A DNA stretch of 64,000 bases, taken from NCBI RefSeq assembly GCF_047824785.1, contig NZ_CP181167.1, positions 1,178,001 to 1,242,000 of the forward strand. The letters run 5' to 3'. The translations under genes and the position numbers were made by a program. Under the pieces are notes generated by a model. It was not told the DNA's origin, did not search any database, and saw nothing but the letters and a program-made list of their open reading frames with translations. This document shows, in pieces, positions 9,406 through 18,460 of this stretch (positions are counted from its first letter, which is position 1; every line of letters begins with the position of its first letter). This DNA comes from Nitrobacter sp039808345 (GTDB lineage: Bacteria > Pseudomonadota > Alphaproteobacteria > Rhizobiales > Xanthobacteraceae).

Positions 9406-9990
9406 TTACGATCGTTTCACTGTCCGGCTGGCATCGGACGCCGGCTGGTGGACGACTCTGGGCATCCTGCCTGGCGAGTCCCGGCGACACCCCTTATCGT
9501 CGGAGCGAATGTTCTTTGCTTCAATAAACGTCCGAATGGCGCGAATCAGATCTGAAGATGTTTCGGAGTTGAGTCGCTCCGAGGTCGTCGGATTCTGGAG
9601 ATCATCCAGCCTTTTATGGAGTTCCTGCCGATCCATGGCGGAGAAAATACGGCCGTTTTCAGAGAGGCGCCGCGCGGTTGCGATCTGATGATCGTTGCGA
9701 TGCTCACCAAGATCTGCACGGCGCGGCATCACGACGATCCTCTTGCCGAGTTCGAGAGCGGTGATGATCGACCCCATTCCGGCATGAGCGATGATAAGGT
9801 TGGCGACTTCGACATGCTTTTTGAATTCGTCGGCGCCCACAAACGGTGCGGAGCGGATGTGCCTGGGACGAAAGTCGGAGGGACCGATCTGGGCAAAGAT
9901 GTCGGAGCGGCCGCGCACGCCCGCCCATTCGTCGACCGCCCGGATCAGACGATCGAAAGATCCCTGGGTGCCCACGGTAACAAAAATCAT
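9406..9990 (-). CDS. pssE-like: PssE-like glycosyltransferase subunit (Alg13/GT28 C-terminal)
   Basis: Glycosyltransferase family 28 C-terminal domain protein, the donor-binding half of a two-subunit enzyme (Alg13/PssE class). The start MIFVTVGTQGSFDRLIRAV is the conserved first strand, and the frame upstream is only overlap. IIAHAGMGSIITALELGKRIVVMPR is the GT28 signature that binds the nucleotide sugar. The start codon overlaps the stop of the upstream PssD-like gene as ATGA, so the two are co-translated. In rhizobia PssD and PssE together add the second sugar, glucuronic acid, to the lipid-linked precursor; the substrate here is inferred only. Confidence 0.86.
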   Translation of the reverse strand: MIFVTVGTQGSFDRLIRAVDEWAGVRGRSDIFAQIGPSDFRPRHIRSAPFVGADEFKKHVEVANLIIAHAGMGSIITALELGKRIVVMPRRADLGEHRNDHQIATARRLSENGRIFSAMDRQELHKRLDDLQNPTTSERLNSETSSDLIRAIRTFIEAKNIRSDDKGCRRDSPGRMPRVVHQPASDASRTVKRS

Positions 9991-10484
9991 AACACCGAAC
10001 CCACGTAATATGGTCCGCCAGCTTTTGCCAGATCCGGCCACTGGGTCAGCCACAGATCTGCACAGCGGCCAATCCGACGGCCGGATACCGACAGTTGGTC
10101 GACATTCGCGATGCTATCCAACCAGATTGTTCTGGCTCCGAACAAATGACCGAGGAGAAGGGCGAAATAGCCGGGTGCGGCGCCGGTCGAAGCGACGATC
10201 TCGGGCCGTTCGGTCGCGATGATCCAGGCAATCTCAAACGCGGTCTTAAGAAGACGGAGTTTGGTGGAGAGATTAGAGTCGGTTACGGTCAAAAACCGAT
10301 AGCCGACGACCTGAGATCGATAGGATTCGTGTGTTGTTACGAACGTAACATCGCAATCCTGGAACGCCGGACCGATACGTAGAAGCTGTATCCAATGACC
10401 GCCGCCCGAGGCAACCGCCAGCAATTTGCGGCGTGCGGCCTTCCGTCGAACAACATGACTTCCACGGTGAGACGACTCGGTCAT
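9987..10484 (-). CDS. pssD-like: PssD-like glycosyltransferase subunit (Alg14)
   Basis: Alg14/PssD-type membrane-anchoring subunit of a bipartite glycosyltransferase. The conserved LLAVASGGGHWIQLLRI is the glycine-rich N-terminal loop, VTFVTTHESY and EIVASTGAAPGYFALLLG follow, and the C-terminus ends in ADLWLTQWPDLA and PYYVGSVL as in family members. The length of 165 residues is typical. It is the first gene of the minus-strand run, with an AT-rich upstream region of 500 bp likely to hold its promoter. It overlaps pssE by four bases. Confidence 0.86.
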   Translation of the reverse strand: MTESSHRGSHVVRRKAARRKLLAVASGGGHWIQLLRIGPAFQDCDVTFVTTHESYRSQVVGYRFLTVTDSNLSTKLRLLKTAFEIAWIIATERPEIVASTGAAPGYFALLLGHLFGARTIWLDSIANVDQLSVSGRRIGRCADLWLTQWPDLAKAGGPYYVGSVL

Positions 10485-10993
10485 AATACCAGCCCGATTG
10501 CGGCTTAAAAATTAAACAATAATCTAGCCCGATTACCGACCGTATCAAATATTAAAATTTAATCAATAATAATATTTCTTTGAGTAGGGGAATTTGCTTA
10601 AATTGGTTAAACGGCTCTGAGATCAGGTTTTACAAGTGTTTGGCGCCAGCGTTGATTGTGTTCCGGCACGAGCCTTCGCGGAAGGAGTACGATAAAGTCA
10701 TCTGGCCAAAATAAAACAGGCGCGTTTCAAACAGGTCACTGCTTTGTTGTCATCGCGGTCGCCCTTGAGCCGGTCGCATTTGCGAATGATGGGCCGCGCC
10801 AGTGCAATCTGAAACCAATCCATAAAGGGCGGCTCAGGGTTAGGCTCAACGCAGTTGAATCAGAACCCAAACAATTGTGGCTTGCCTTCGGGCTGGTTTT
10901 TTATCGGAGATGCGCGCCTAATGCGCAAGATGCGTTAGTTGCCGCTGCAACGACCAATCGGCCGTTGCGACAGTATGAGCGAGTGTCCGGGTT
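10485..10993. promoter_or_regulatory. AT-rich divergent intergenic region
   Basis: No gene was seen in these 509 bases. They separate the minus-strand pssDE run from the plus-strand GT2 at 10994, so promoters for both directions must lie here. Bases 10505-10620 are strikingly A+T-rich, with runs such as ATATTAAAATTTAATCAATA, against a GC-rich background. Such tracts are typical targets of rhizobial Ros/MucR zinc-finger regulators of exopolysaccharide genes; that link is an inference. The part from 10640 to 10990 has ordinary base composition and nothing recognisable. Confidence 0.45.
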
Positions 10994-12031
10994 ATGTCGA
11001 CCGTTAACGTCAAGCTGGCCGTCATCATTGTCTCGTACGGTAATGCCGATGATGTTGCTCGTTGCTTGAAATCGCTCACGCGTTCGGACCTAAGTCGCTT
11101 CGAAGTCTTCATCTGTGAGAATGGTGGGAAAGCAGCCTACGAGACCCTGCTCGCTACGCTCCTTGGGACGGACCAAACGTTGCTTCGAACGTCCGGCGAG
11201 TTAGATGCTCTCGATAGGCCGCAGAAACGATTGGCATCGGTTGCGAAATGCCGATTTCAGGATCGCGCGAACGTGGTAAGGGTCGGACTGGCGACGGAAA
11301 ATCTCGGTTACGGCGGCGGCGTCAACGCGTGGCTTGAACCGTTGCTCGGCCTGTCCGGTTGGGATGCGGTGTTGGTTCTAAATCCCGACACCGAAGTGGA
11401 TAGGCGCACCCTGTCCGAACTGGTGGCGAAATCTGCTGAGGGTTTCGGCATGGTTGGCGGAAATCTGGTCTTCGACGATTCGCCAGACAAGATCATCAAT
11501 TACGGGCTGCATTGGTCGCGGATGACGGGTCGAGTCATTGCCGTAGGAAGAAATGCGCCAAGCGGCAGCGCGCCATCGGCGGAAGACCTTGGCAGAATCG
11601 ATGCGATAAGTGGGGCGTGTGTACTGGTAACCCGCGCATTTGTTGAGGACGTGGGTCTCATGGCGGAAGATTACTTCCTCTATATGGAAGATCTGGATTG
11701 GGGGCTCCGGCGCGGAAAACACCGCATCGGTTTTGCCAGTAAAGCCGCCATTCGCCATGTTGGCGGAACTACTATCGGATCGGCTGTTGCGTCTGAGCAG
11801 CGCTCTTACCTCTCGATCTATCTGTCCGCGCGTAATGGCGTTCTTTATGCTCGGCGCTTTGCGGGGTGGCGCTGGATTTGCCATTTCGGAGTCGGGTTAT
11901 TGTTCGTGTTACGATACATACTTAAAGACTCTGCTTCGAGCGGAAAAGTCGCATTCATGGGAATGCTGGACGGTGCAAGAGGAAAGACAGGCCGGCCGGA
12001 TGGATTGCCATGGCGACAATCGTGCTCGTGA
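10994..12031 (+). CDS. family 2 glycosyltransferase (rhamnosyltransferase-like)
   Basis: GT2 enzyme of 345 residues. LAVIIVSYGNADDVARCLKSL is the family N-terminus, AVLVLNPDTEV holds the DXD-equivalent, GGNLVFDDSPDKI and ISGACVLVTRAF precede the catalytic EDLDWGLR (ED motif), and the C-terminal hydrophobic stretch WICHFGVGLLFVLRYIL may anchor it in the membrane. This WbbL-like architecture is common for rhamnosyl- or fucosyltransferases of surface polysaccharides. It is transcribed away from the pssDE cluster. The C-terminus ends about 100 bp before an IS5-type element but does not look truncated. Confidence 0.85.
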   Translation: MSTVNVKLAVIIVSYGNADDVARCLKSLTRSDLSRFEVFICENGGKAAYETLLATLLGTDQTLLRTSGELDALDRPQKRLASVAKCRFQDRANVVRVGLATENLGYGGGVNAWLEPLLGLSGWDAVLVLNPDTEVDRRTLSELVAKSAEGFGMVGGNLVFDDSPDKIINYGLHWSRMTGRVIAVGRNAPSGSAPSAEDLGRIDAISGACVLVTRAFVEDVGLMAEDYFLYMEDLDWGLRRGKHRIGFASKAAIRHVGGTTIGSAVASEQRSYLSIYLSARNGVLYARRFAGWRWICHFGVGLLFVLRYILKDSASSGKVAFMGMLDGARGKTGRPDGLPWRQSCS

Positions 12032-12128
12032 TGTTTTTGTTTGGTAAGCTTCGCAGTTCGCCCGGTCCGAAATTTTGGTGCGCTGTTTAGCAACGATGCC
12101 AGATGGCGTTTGCGGAGAAGTTACACGC

Positions 12129-13414
12129 CTAACAGGCTGTTGAAGAAGTCAGTGGTGGCTGAGCTGTGAGCATGATTCATTGGCTTTGAAGCGATTTGGA
12201 GATGATGGGTGCGCGGTGGTGACAATCTGACTGGCGAGTTGTTCAGCTGCGTTGATCTGGAGGCGCGGGTTCGGCGCGATCACCCGCTTCGCGCCATCCG
12301 GGTCAAGGTGAACGAAGCGCTTGTCGCTTTGGAGCGGGAGTTCGCGGCGCTGTATTCGCCGCTCGGGCGGCCGTCGATCCCCCCGGGAAGTTGCTCAGGG
12401 CGATGCTCTTGCAGGCGTTCCACTCGATCCGCCCGGAGCGGTTGCTTATGGAGCGGCTGGAATACGACCTTCTGTTCCGCTGGTTCGTGGGCATCGGCGT
12501 CGACGATCCAGCCTGGGACCATTCGGTGTTCTCGAAGAACCGCGACCGGCTGCTTGAGGGTGACATCGCGGCCAGGTTCCTGAGTGCGGTGCTGGCCCAG
12601 CCCAAGGTGAAGAAGCTGCTGTCGAGCGATCACTTCCCGGTCGACGGCACGCCGGTCGAGGCCTGGGCTTCGATGAAGAGCGTCAAACCGAAGGACGGCT
12701 CTGGCGAGCCGCCGGCCGGCGGCGCCGGGCGCAATGCCGAAGCCGGCTTCCACGGCCAGAAACGGACGAACGACACGCATGCCTCGACCACCGATCCGGA
12801 CGCAAGGCTCTACAAGAAGGGCAAGGAGGCGAAGCTATGCTTCATGGGTCATGGGCTGATGGAGAACCGCCACGGCCTGTTGGTCGACGCCTGCCTGACG
12901 CTGGCCGGCGGACATGCCGAGCGGGTGGCGGCGTTGCACATGATCGAACCTCGCGCCGACCGGCCCCTGGCCATCACGCTTGGCGCTGATAGGGCCTGTG
13001 ACACGGAGGACTTCGTCAATGAGTTGTGTGCGATGAAGGTGACGTCGCACGTGGCACGGAACACGAGCGGCCGAAGCTCGGCGATCGACGGACGCACGAC
13101 GCGGCACAGCGGCTATGCCGTCAGCCAGCGTATCCGCGAGCGCATTGAGGAAGCGTTCGGCTGGATCAAGACGGTCGCCAACCAGGACAAGACCCGCTTC
13201 CGCGGCCGCAACCGTGTCGGATGGGCCTTCACCTTCGCAGCCGCCGCTTACAATCTGGTGCGATTGCCCAAGCTCATGGCGGCGCCAGCATGACCCGCCG
13301 TCCCTCCGCCACGCCAAACTGATCAACGGCTCGATCCAGATCACATTCGCCCATCACAACGGCAATCAAGCCGTCCCTAAAGCCAGACCGGATACTTCTT
13401 CAACCGCCTGCTAG
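12129..13414 (+). mobile_element. IS5-superfamily insertion sequence
   Basis: About 1.28 kb element bounded by imperfect inverted repeats: left 12129-12149, which contains CAGGCTGTTGAAGAAGT, and right 13393-13414, whose complement contains CAGGCGGTTGAAGAAGT. The flanking tetranucleotides are CTAA and CTAG, close to but not an exact YTAR-type target duplication. The transposase inside is frameshifted, so the copy is probably non-autonomous. It separates the glycosyltransferase from the type I secretion module. Confidence 0.8.
12209..13293 (+). pseudogene. IS5/IS1182-type transposase, frameshifted
   Basis: DDE transposase. The N-terminus (NLTGELFSCVDLEARV to LYSPLGRPSIPP) is read from the GTG at 12209. 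Near 12381-12390 the frame shifts, and the rest continues in the frame whose first ATG is 12391 (MLLQAFHSIRPERLLMERL onward). One missing base in CCGGGAAG, compared with an expected CCGGAGAAG, would restore a single protein. Later motifs fit the catalytic core: HFPVDGTPVEAWAS (Asp), TLGADRACDTEDF (Asp) and RIEEAFGWIK (Glu). It is a pseudogene unless programmed frameshifting is used; no slippery heptamer is obvious. Confidence 0.82.
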
Positions 13415-13835
13415 AATCTTTCGTATCTAAAATTATTCAACAAGCATCCCACCGCCGCTTTTCTCGATTCGTTTCAGCCTTTCTATTATTCTCGAATATA
13501 TTATATTGGAAAGTAGTGGTTTGGTTCTTCCTATACTTTAAGGTTGCGGAGACTGCCGGCTCTTCTAAGCATCATGAGTATAGTCCTCCCTAAAGCCGTT
13601 GAACGAACGCTTTATTTCGAGGGATTTGTTTGCTGCGCTGCGCAAATGGTTGGATGAATTCCAGCTGCACTTAGAATTACCTTGAGTGGGCCACCATATC
13701 GTCCCAGAAAAGCCCTTACCGTTAACTAGACGGCAACGCTGCGCTGATGGGCGCATTTAGTTTGGTGTCGTTGCCCAGGGAACTGAATGGGCGCGTGCCA
13801 TGGGGAAACTAGCGAAGCTATTCGGAGAAAATCAG
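13415..13835. other. intergenic region upstream of the secreted beta-helix gene
   Basis: About 420 bases with no supported gene. It is A+T-richer than its surroundings, including a TATATTATATTG tract near 13497 that recurs near 23285. It must contain the promoter for the type I secretion substrate at 13836; no defined operator could be assigned. Confidence 0.4.
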
Positions 13836-16247
13836 ATGGCAGCCATTCCTCTCAGTTGGAATGACTCTATATTCAGCGGGGCTACTAATTCTCGTTCTGT
13901 CACTCTGGCAAACGGTGGGGTACTTTCGAACACGAGCATCACCGATACTGGCCATACTGCGTCCGTGGTCGGTCGTGGCTCATTCACTCTCGACGGAGTC
14001 CGTATTAGTTCAGCCGAGGGTGTTCGTATCGGGGGTAGCGGCGACATCGTCATCAACAATTCGTACATTGAGACGAAGGGAAACGCGGGCGATCACGCGG
14101 ATGGGATCCAGGCTTATTCTCCGGGCAGCACCGGGAATGTCACTATCACCAACACAACCATCGTATCCCACAACAGCAATGCTACCGCCGGGATGTTCAT
14201 TGCCGATGACTATAACGGGACTTTTACGTTCGATAACGTGGTCTTTCAAGGCGGCCCATTCGGTTTGCGCATCAACGCGGATGACAAGGATATCTCGGTC
14301 TCGCTCAAGGACGTGTATTTTGTGGGACCATTCATGCATGATCCCCTTCTTTTTCAGGAGGTGAATGCGGATATACACATTACCCATTGGGAGAATGTGC
14401 GTTACGCAACGATCGTGAACGGGGAGCTCGTTCCGGGTGCTCTTATTCCGCCGCCCTTTCCGGTGGTTGGTGGGAGTAGCACTCCAGCGATTGGAGCGCC
14501 TACAATCGATTCGTTCTCCGACGATAGCGGCATCGCGGGCGACGGGATTACCAACGACAACACGATCACTCTCAAGGGCAAGGCGGTCGCCAATAGTATC
14601 GTGAAGGTGTTTGACGGTACAAAGCAGATTGGTACGGTTTCGGCGACCAAGGACGGTACCTGGTCGTTCAACAGCGCGGTGCTTTCAGATGGTGCGCACA
14701 AGTTCACGGTGACCGCCACAAGTTCGGGCGTCACGAGCAAGGCTTCGGCAGTGCAATCAGTGACGATCGATACCGTCGCGCCTGCGGCGCCCACGATCAC
14801 CATGTCGACCTCGGCGGCAACGCTTGCAAGCACTCAAATCGCCAAGTTGAACGGAACGGCGGAGGCTAACAGCACCGTGAAGGTGTTCGATGGTTCCACC
14901 CAGATTGGCACCGCCACAGCCAACAATTCTGGTGCATGGACTTTTACAACCAAGTCGCTCTCAAATGGCGGCCATAACTTTACCGCCAAGGCGACCGACG
15001 CAGCAGGTAACACCGGTGCGGCGTCGACAGCGCTTTCCGTCACGATTACTCCGCCATTGACGCCAAGTGAGCCGACCGCTCCGTCGTCCCCGAACGCCCC
15101 GACGATCGCATCGTTCTCGCATGACAGTGGCAAAGTTGGTGACTTCATTACCAACGACAATACTTTGACCTTGAAGGGAACGGCGGCTGCCAACAGCACC
15201 GTCAAGTTCTATGATGGCGCGAAGTATATCGGCGTCACGATTTCTGATAGCAAGGGCGCCTGGAGCTTCACAACGGCTACGCTCGTTGATGGCGCGCACA
15301 ATCTGACGGCCAAGGTAACCGATGCTCAGGGCAAAACCGGGCCGGCGTCTTCTACTCTTTCGGTGACCATCGATACCCAAGCGCCTGGTGCGCCGACACT
15401 GGGTGTCTTTACGGACAAAGGCAAAGCCGTCAGCGGGACGACGACGGTCGATGACTTTCTTTTGAAAGGAACGGCCGAAGCGAATAGCACCATCAAGGTA
15501 TTTGATGCAGGCAAGCAGATCGGCACCGCAACAACCAAGGCCGATGGTACTTGGAGCTTTGATACTGGACCTCTCGCCGACGGAAAACACAGTTTTACCT
15601 CCAGCGCGGTCGACGCCGCCGGTAACGTCAGTGGGCTTTCCGTGGCGAAGGGTATTACCGTGCTCGACGCGCCAGGCGCCTCAACGACTTACGTCAATCT
15701 CACGGATGCGAACCATACTTGGTCCAAGTCAGTCGTGATAAAGGGGACTGCTGACGCTTACAGTCAGATCAAGATCTTCGATGGCGAAAAAGCGATCGGA
15801 AGCGTGACATCTGATAGTGGCGGGTCGTGGAGTTTTTCCACATATTCGTCGCCGAATGCAGTAAATTCGTTCTCCGCAAAGCAGGTCGATAACAGTGGAG
15901 AAGTTGTCGCCAGTTCGGGGAGCGTAATTACCGGCACAAACGGCTCCGATATTCTAAAAAGCACGTCAGGCGATGACATGTTCATCGGAAATGGGGGAAC
16001 TGACACGTTTGTGTTCGCCGAAAATTTTGGCAATGATACCATCAAAGATTTTGAGGCGAACTACTCAGTCGGATGGAGACAAGATAAAATTGAGTTCAGC
16101 AAAAACGTGTTTACCGACTTTGCGGATATGATTTCCCACGCGAGCCAAGTGGGTCAAGACGTTGTCATTTCTACTGGGAACGACTCGCTAACACTGAAGA
16201 ATGCCACGCTGAGCGGTCTTAGTCATTATGACTTTCACTTCGCGTAA
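13836..16247 (+). CDS. type I-secreted beta-helix protein with Ig-like repeats and RTX tail
   Basis: Predicted extracellular protein of 803 residues. Residues 1 to about 215 form a repetitive parallel beta-helix (VTLANGGVLSNTSITDTG, GNVTITNTTIVSHNSN) like pectate-lyase-fold glycanases. About five Ig-like repeats follow to residue 690, each with a core such as GTAEANSTVKVFDGSTQIG then WTFTTKSLSNGGHNFTAKATD. The C-terminal 105 residues have a calcium-binding-type block (GSDILKSTSGDDMFIGNGGTD) and a type I secretion target tail. There is no Sec signal, as expected. The ATG at 13836 has GGAG upstream; an ATG at 13800 is in frame but lacks a ribosome site. The exporter genes follow directly. It is probably a polysaccharide-processing or adhesive matrix protein of PlyA/ExsH type; catalysis is unproven. 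Confidence 0.85.
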   Translation: MAAIPLSWNDSIFSGATNSRSVTLANGGVLSNTSITDTGHTASVVGRGSFTLDGVRISSAEGVRIGGSGDIVINNSYIETKGNAGDHADGIQAYSPGSTGNVTITNTTIVSHNSNATAGMFIADDYNGTFTFDNVVFQGGPFGLRINADDKDISVSLKDVYFVGPFMHDPLLFQEVNADIHITHWENVRYATIVNGELVPGALIPPPFPVVGGSSTPAIGAPTIDSFSDDSGIAGDGITNDNTITLKGKAVANSIVKVFDGTKQIGTVSATKDGTWSFNSAVLSDGAHKFTVTATSSGVTSKASAVQSVTIDTVAPAAPTITMSTSAATLASTQIAKLNGTAEANSTVKVFDGSTQIGTATANNSGAWTFTTKSLSNGGHNFTAKATDAAGNTGAASTALSVTITPPLTPSEPTAPSSPNAPTIASFSHDSGKVGDFITNDNTLTLKGTAAANSTVKFYDGAKYIGVTISDSKGAWSFTTATLVDGAHNLTAKVTDAQGKTGPASSTLSVTIDTQAPGAPTLGVFTDKGKAVSGTTTVDDFLLKGTAEANSTIKVFDAGKQIGTATTKADGTWSFDTGPLADGKHSFTSSAVDAAGNVSGLSVAKGITVLDAPGASTTYVNLTDANHTWSKSVVIKGTADAYSQIKIFDGEKAIGSVTSDSGGSWSFSTYSSPNAVNSFSAKQVDNSGEVVASSGSVITGTNGSDILKSTSGDDMFIGNGGTDTFVFAENFGNDTIKDFEANYSVGWRQDKIEFSKNVFTDFADMISHASQVGQDVVISTGNDSLTLKNATLSGLSHYDFHFA

Positions 16248-16273
16248 GCGACGGGCTCGTAGAGCCCCCACGT

Positions 16274-16299
16274 CCCGGCGCCGCTTTGGCGGCGTCGGG
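16274..16299 (+). terminator. stem-loop after the beta-helix gene
   Basis: Hairpin with an 11-bp stem (CCCGGCGCCGC pairing with GCGGCGTCGGG, one G-U) and a 4-base loop, 27 bases after the stop codon. There is no clear U-tract, so it may act as a Rho-dependent or mRNA-stabilising structure separating substrate from exporter transcription. Confidence 0.55.
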
Positions 16300-16537
16300 A
16301 TGCGCTAACTTCCACCTCAATCGGCATCAGTCGTTCTTGTCTCCGACAGCATCACCTGAAAATCCTGCTATCGGAAACACCTGCATATCCCATAGAAATG
16401 ATCGGCTATCCAAGGGAGCAAGGGCGCGCGATCGATAAGTCGGATTTCCACGTCGTGTAGGTTTGTGCAGGCCGTGAGATGGGTAGGTGATAAATCTACC
16501 GGGGTCATCTAACGGCGATATGAATTGGGGGACGATC

Positions 16538-18460
16538 ATGACTAACTCGGGAAGGCCGGGGCAAATGCCCCTGCCTGCGAAGACCGCAGTCGATTTCGCC
16601 TCGGTTTTTGCGGGGGCTTTGTCTGCACTGAACGAACGTGTACGATCGTTGTTTCCAGCCGGACGCGCGCGCGTCGCGTTGGAAGGCATCGCCGAAGGCG
16701 CTCGCAAGAAAGTTTTCTCGGGCCGCTCGCGAGCGGGTGACGAATACGTCACTTCAAAATCCGAGATCTCCGGATTTCTGAGATCGTGCCGCCAAGTATT
16801 CTGGGGTTTGGCGGCATTCAGCGGCGTGAGCAATATTCTGATGCTCACCGGATCATTTTTCATGCTGCAGATATATGATCGGGTTCTGCCCAGCCGCAGC
16901 ATTCCAACGCTGATCGCTTTATTGACGTTGGCGGTGGTGCTTTATGCGTTTCAGGGAGTGCTTGATCTCATCCGTAGCCGCATCAGCGTTCGTATCGGCC
17001 GCCATCTTGACGAAACGCTTGGCCTTAGGGTGTTTGATGCAGTTGTCCGGCTGCCATTGAAGACTCGGGGTGACGGTGACGGCCTGCAGTCTCTTCGCGA
17101 TCTTGATCAAGTTCGCAGCTTTCTTTCGAGCGGCGGGCCATCGGCGCTTTTCGATCTTCCGTGGATGCCGATTTATATTGGCATCTGTTTTATGTTTCAC
17201 TTCTGGATTGGGGTAGCAGCCCTTGTTGGCGCATTGATCCTGATTGTCATCACAATCCTGACCGAAGCGCGAACGCAGGCTCCGGCCAAGGCGTTTGCGC
17301 AATTTGCCGTGATGCGTAATGCACTCGCGTCCGAGGGGCGACGCAACGCCGAAGTTTTGCATGCCATGGGTATGCGGCGGCTGGCAGCGCTACGTTGGCG
17401 CGAGGTCAACCAGAAGTATCTTGTCGCGCAGGAGGCCGCGAGCGATGTGGCAAGTGGCCTCGGGGGAACGTCGAAAGTTTTTCGTGCAATTCTTCAGTCG
17501 TCGGTTTTGGCCGTTGGCGCCTATCTCGTCATATATCAAGAGTCGACGGCGGGCATAATCATTGCGGGCTCAATTCTCACGTCTCGCGCATTGGCACCCG
17601 TGGAGGTGGTAATTGCCAACTGGAAGGGCTTTGTCAGCGCTCGACAATCAGCTCGCCGGCTGGACGATCTGCTTACATTGCTGCCGAGGGAGGAGGAGCG
17701 CCTTGCGCTTCCCGCGCCAGTTCAGAGCGTGACGGTTCAAAACGTGCACGTATCTGCGCCAGCCGGCGAGAAGTCTATCGTCAACGATGTCTCGTTCAAG
17801 TTGTCGAAGGGCGAGGGGTTGGGGATTATCGGGCCGAGCGGATCAGGAAAGTCCACGCTTGCAAGGGCGCTTGTTGGCATTTGGCCGCAACTTCGCGGCC
17901 AGATCAGTCTGGATAATGCCGCACTTGGGCAGTGGTCGTCGGAGGCCCTCGGTCGACATATCGGGTATCTACCGCAGGATGTAGAGTTGTTCGATGGCAC
18001 CATTGCTGTCAACATTGCGCGTTTCGATCCTCACGCAACTCCGGATGCGGTGCTGGAAGCCTCCCGTTCCGCCGGAGTACACGATCTAATTGTCTCGTTT
18101 CCGAATGGGTATGGGACAAAGATCGGTGAGGGTGGGATGGCGCTTTCGGCCGGTGAGCGGCAGCGCATCGGGCTTGCCCGGGCGTTCTACGGCAATCCGT
18201 TTCTTGTTGTGCTCGACGAGCCGACATCGAATCTGGATGCTGAGGGCGAGGAGGCGCTTACCGAAGCTATCTTGAACGTGCGGCGTCGTGGCGGTATCGT
18301 GGTGGTGATCGCGCATCGTCCAAAGGCATTGGATGGTGTAGAACATGTCGCGGTTCTCGCTGGAGGGAGGATCCAGTCGTTGGGTAAGAAGGAGGACGTT
18401 CTTCACAAAGTACTTCGAGCGAATGCGCCGCCGCTAAAGGTCGTTGGAGATGCTCGATGA
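16538..18460 (+). CDS. prsD-like: type I secretion ABC exporter (PrtD/PrsD-like)
   Basis: Inner-membrane ABC transporter with fused permease and ATPase domains (about 640 residues), the energy-providing part of a type I secretion system. The transmembrane domain starts around residue 75 (VFWGLAAFSGVSNILMLTGSF, then MLQIYDRVLPSRS, a PrtD/HlyB-type signature). The ATPase has Walker A GPSGSGKS near residue 432, signature LSAGERQRIGLAR near 536 and Walker B FLVVLDEPTSNLD near 555. The ATG at 16538 has GGGGGA five bases upstream and was preferred over the GTG at 16487 and ATG at 16520. The stop overlaps the adaptor start (ATGA). It lies next to a beta-helix/RTX substrate, as in rhizobial PrsDE. 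Confidence 0.92.
   Translation: MTNSGRPGQMPLPAKTAVDFASVFAGALSALNERVRSLFPAGRARVALEGIAEGARKKVFSGRSRAGDEYVTSKSEISGFLRSCRQVFWGLAAFSGVSNILMLTGSFFMLQIYDRVLPSRSIPTLIALLTLAVVLYAFQGVLDLIRSRISVRIGRHLDETLGLRVFDAVVRLPLKTRGDGDGLQSLRDLDQVRSFLSSGGPSALFDLPWMPIYIGICFMFHFWIGVAALVGALILIVITILTEARTQAPAKAFAQFAVMRNALASEGRRNAEVLHAMGMRRLAALRWREVNQKYLVAQEAASDVASGLGGTSKVFRAILQSSVLAVGAYLVIYQESTAGIIIAGSILTSRALAPVEVVIANWKGFVSARQSARRLDDLLTLLPREEERLALPAPVQSVTVQNVHVSAPAGEKSIVNDVSFKLSKGEGLGIIGPSGSGKSTLARALVGIWPQLRGQISLDNAALGQWSSEALGRHIGYLPQDVELFDGTIAVNIARFDPHATPDAVLEASRSAGVHDLIVSFPNGYGTKIGEGGMALSAGERQRIGLARAFYGNPFLVVLDEPTSNLDAEGEEALTEAILNVRRRGGIVVVIAHRPKALDGVEHVAVLAGGRIQSLGKKEDVLHKVLRANAPPLKVVGDAR

Noticed and set aside
12129..13414. 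Programmed frameshift in the IS5-type transposase
   Set aside because: There is no slippery A/T-rich heptamer at 12381-12390 and one missing base explains the break.
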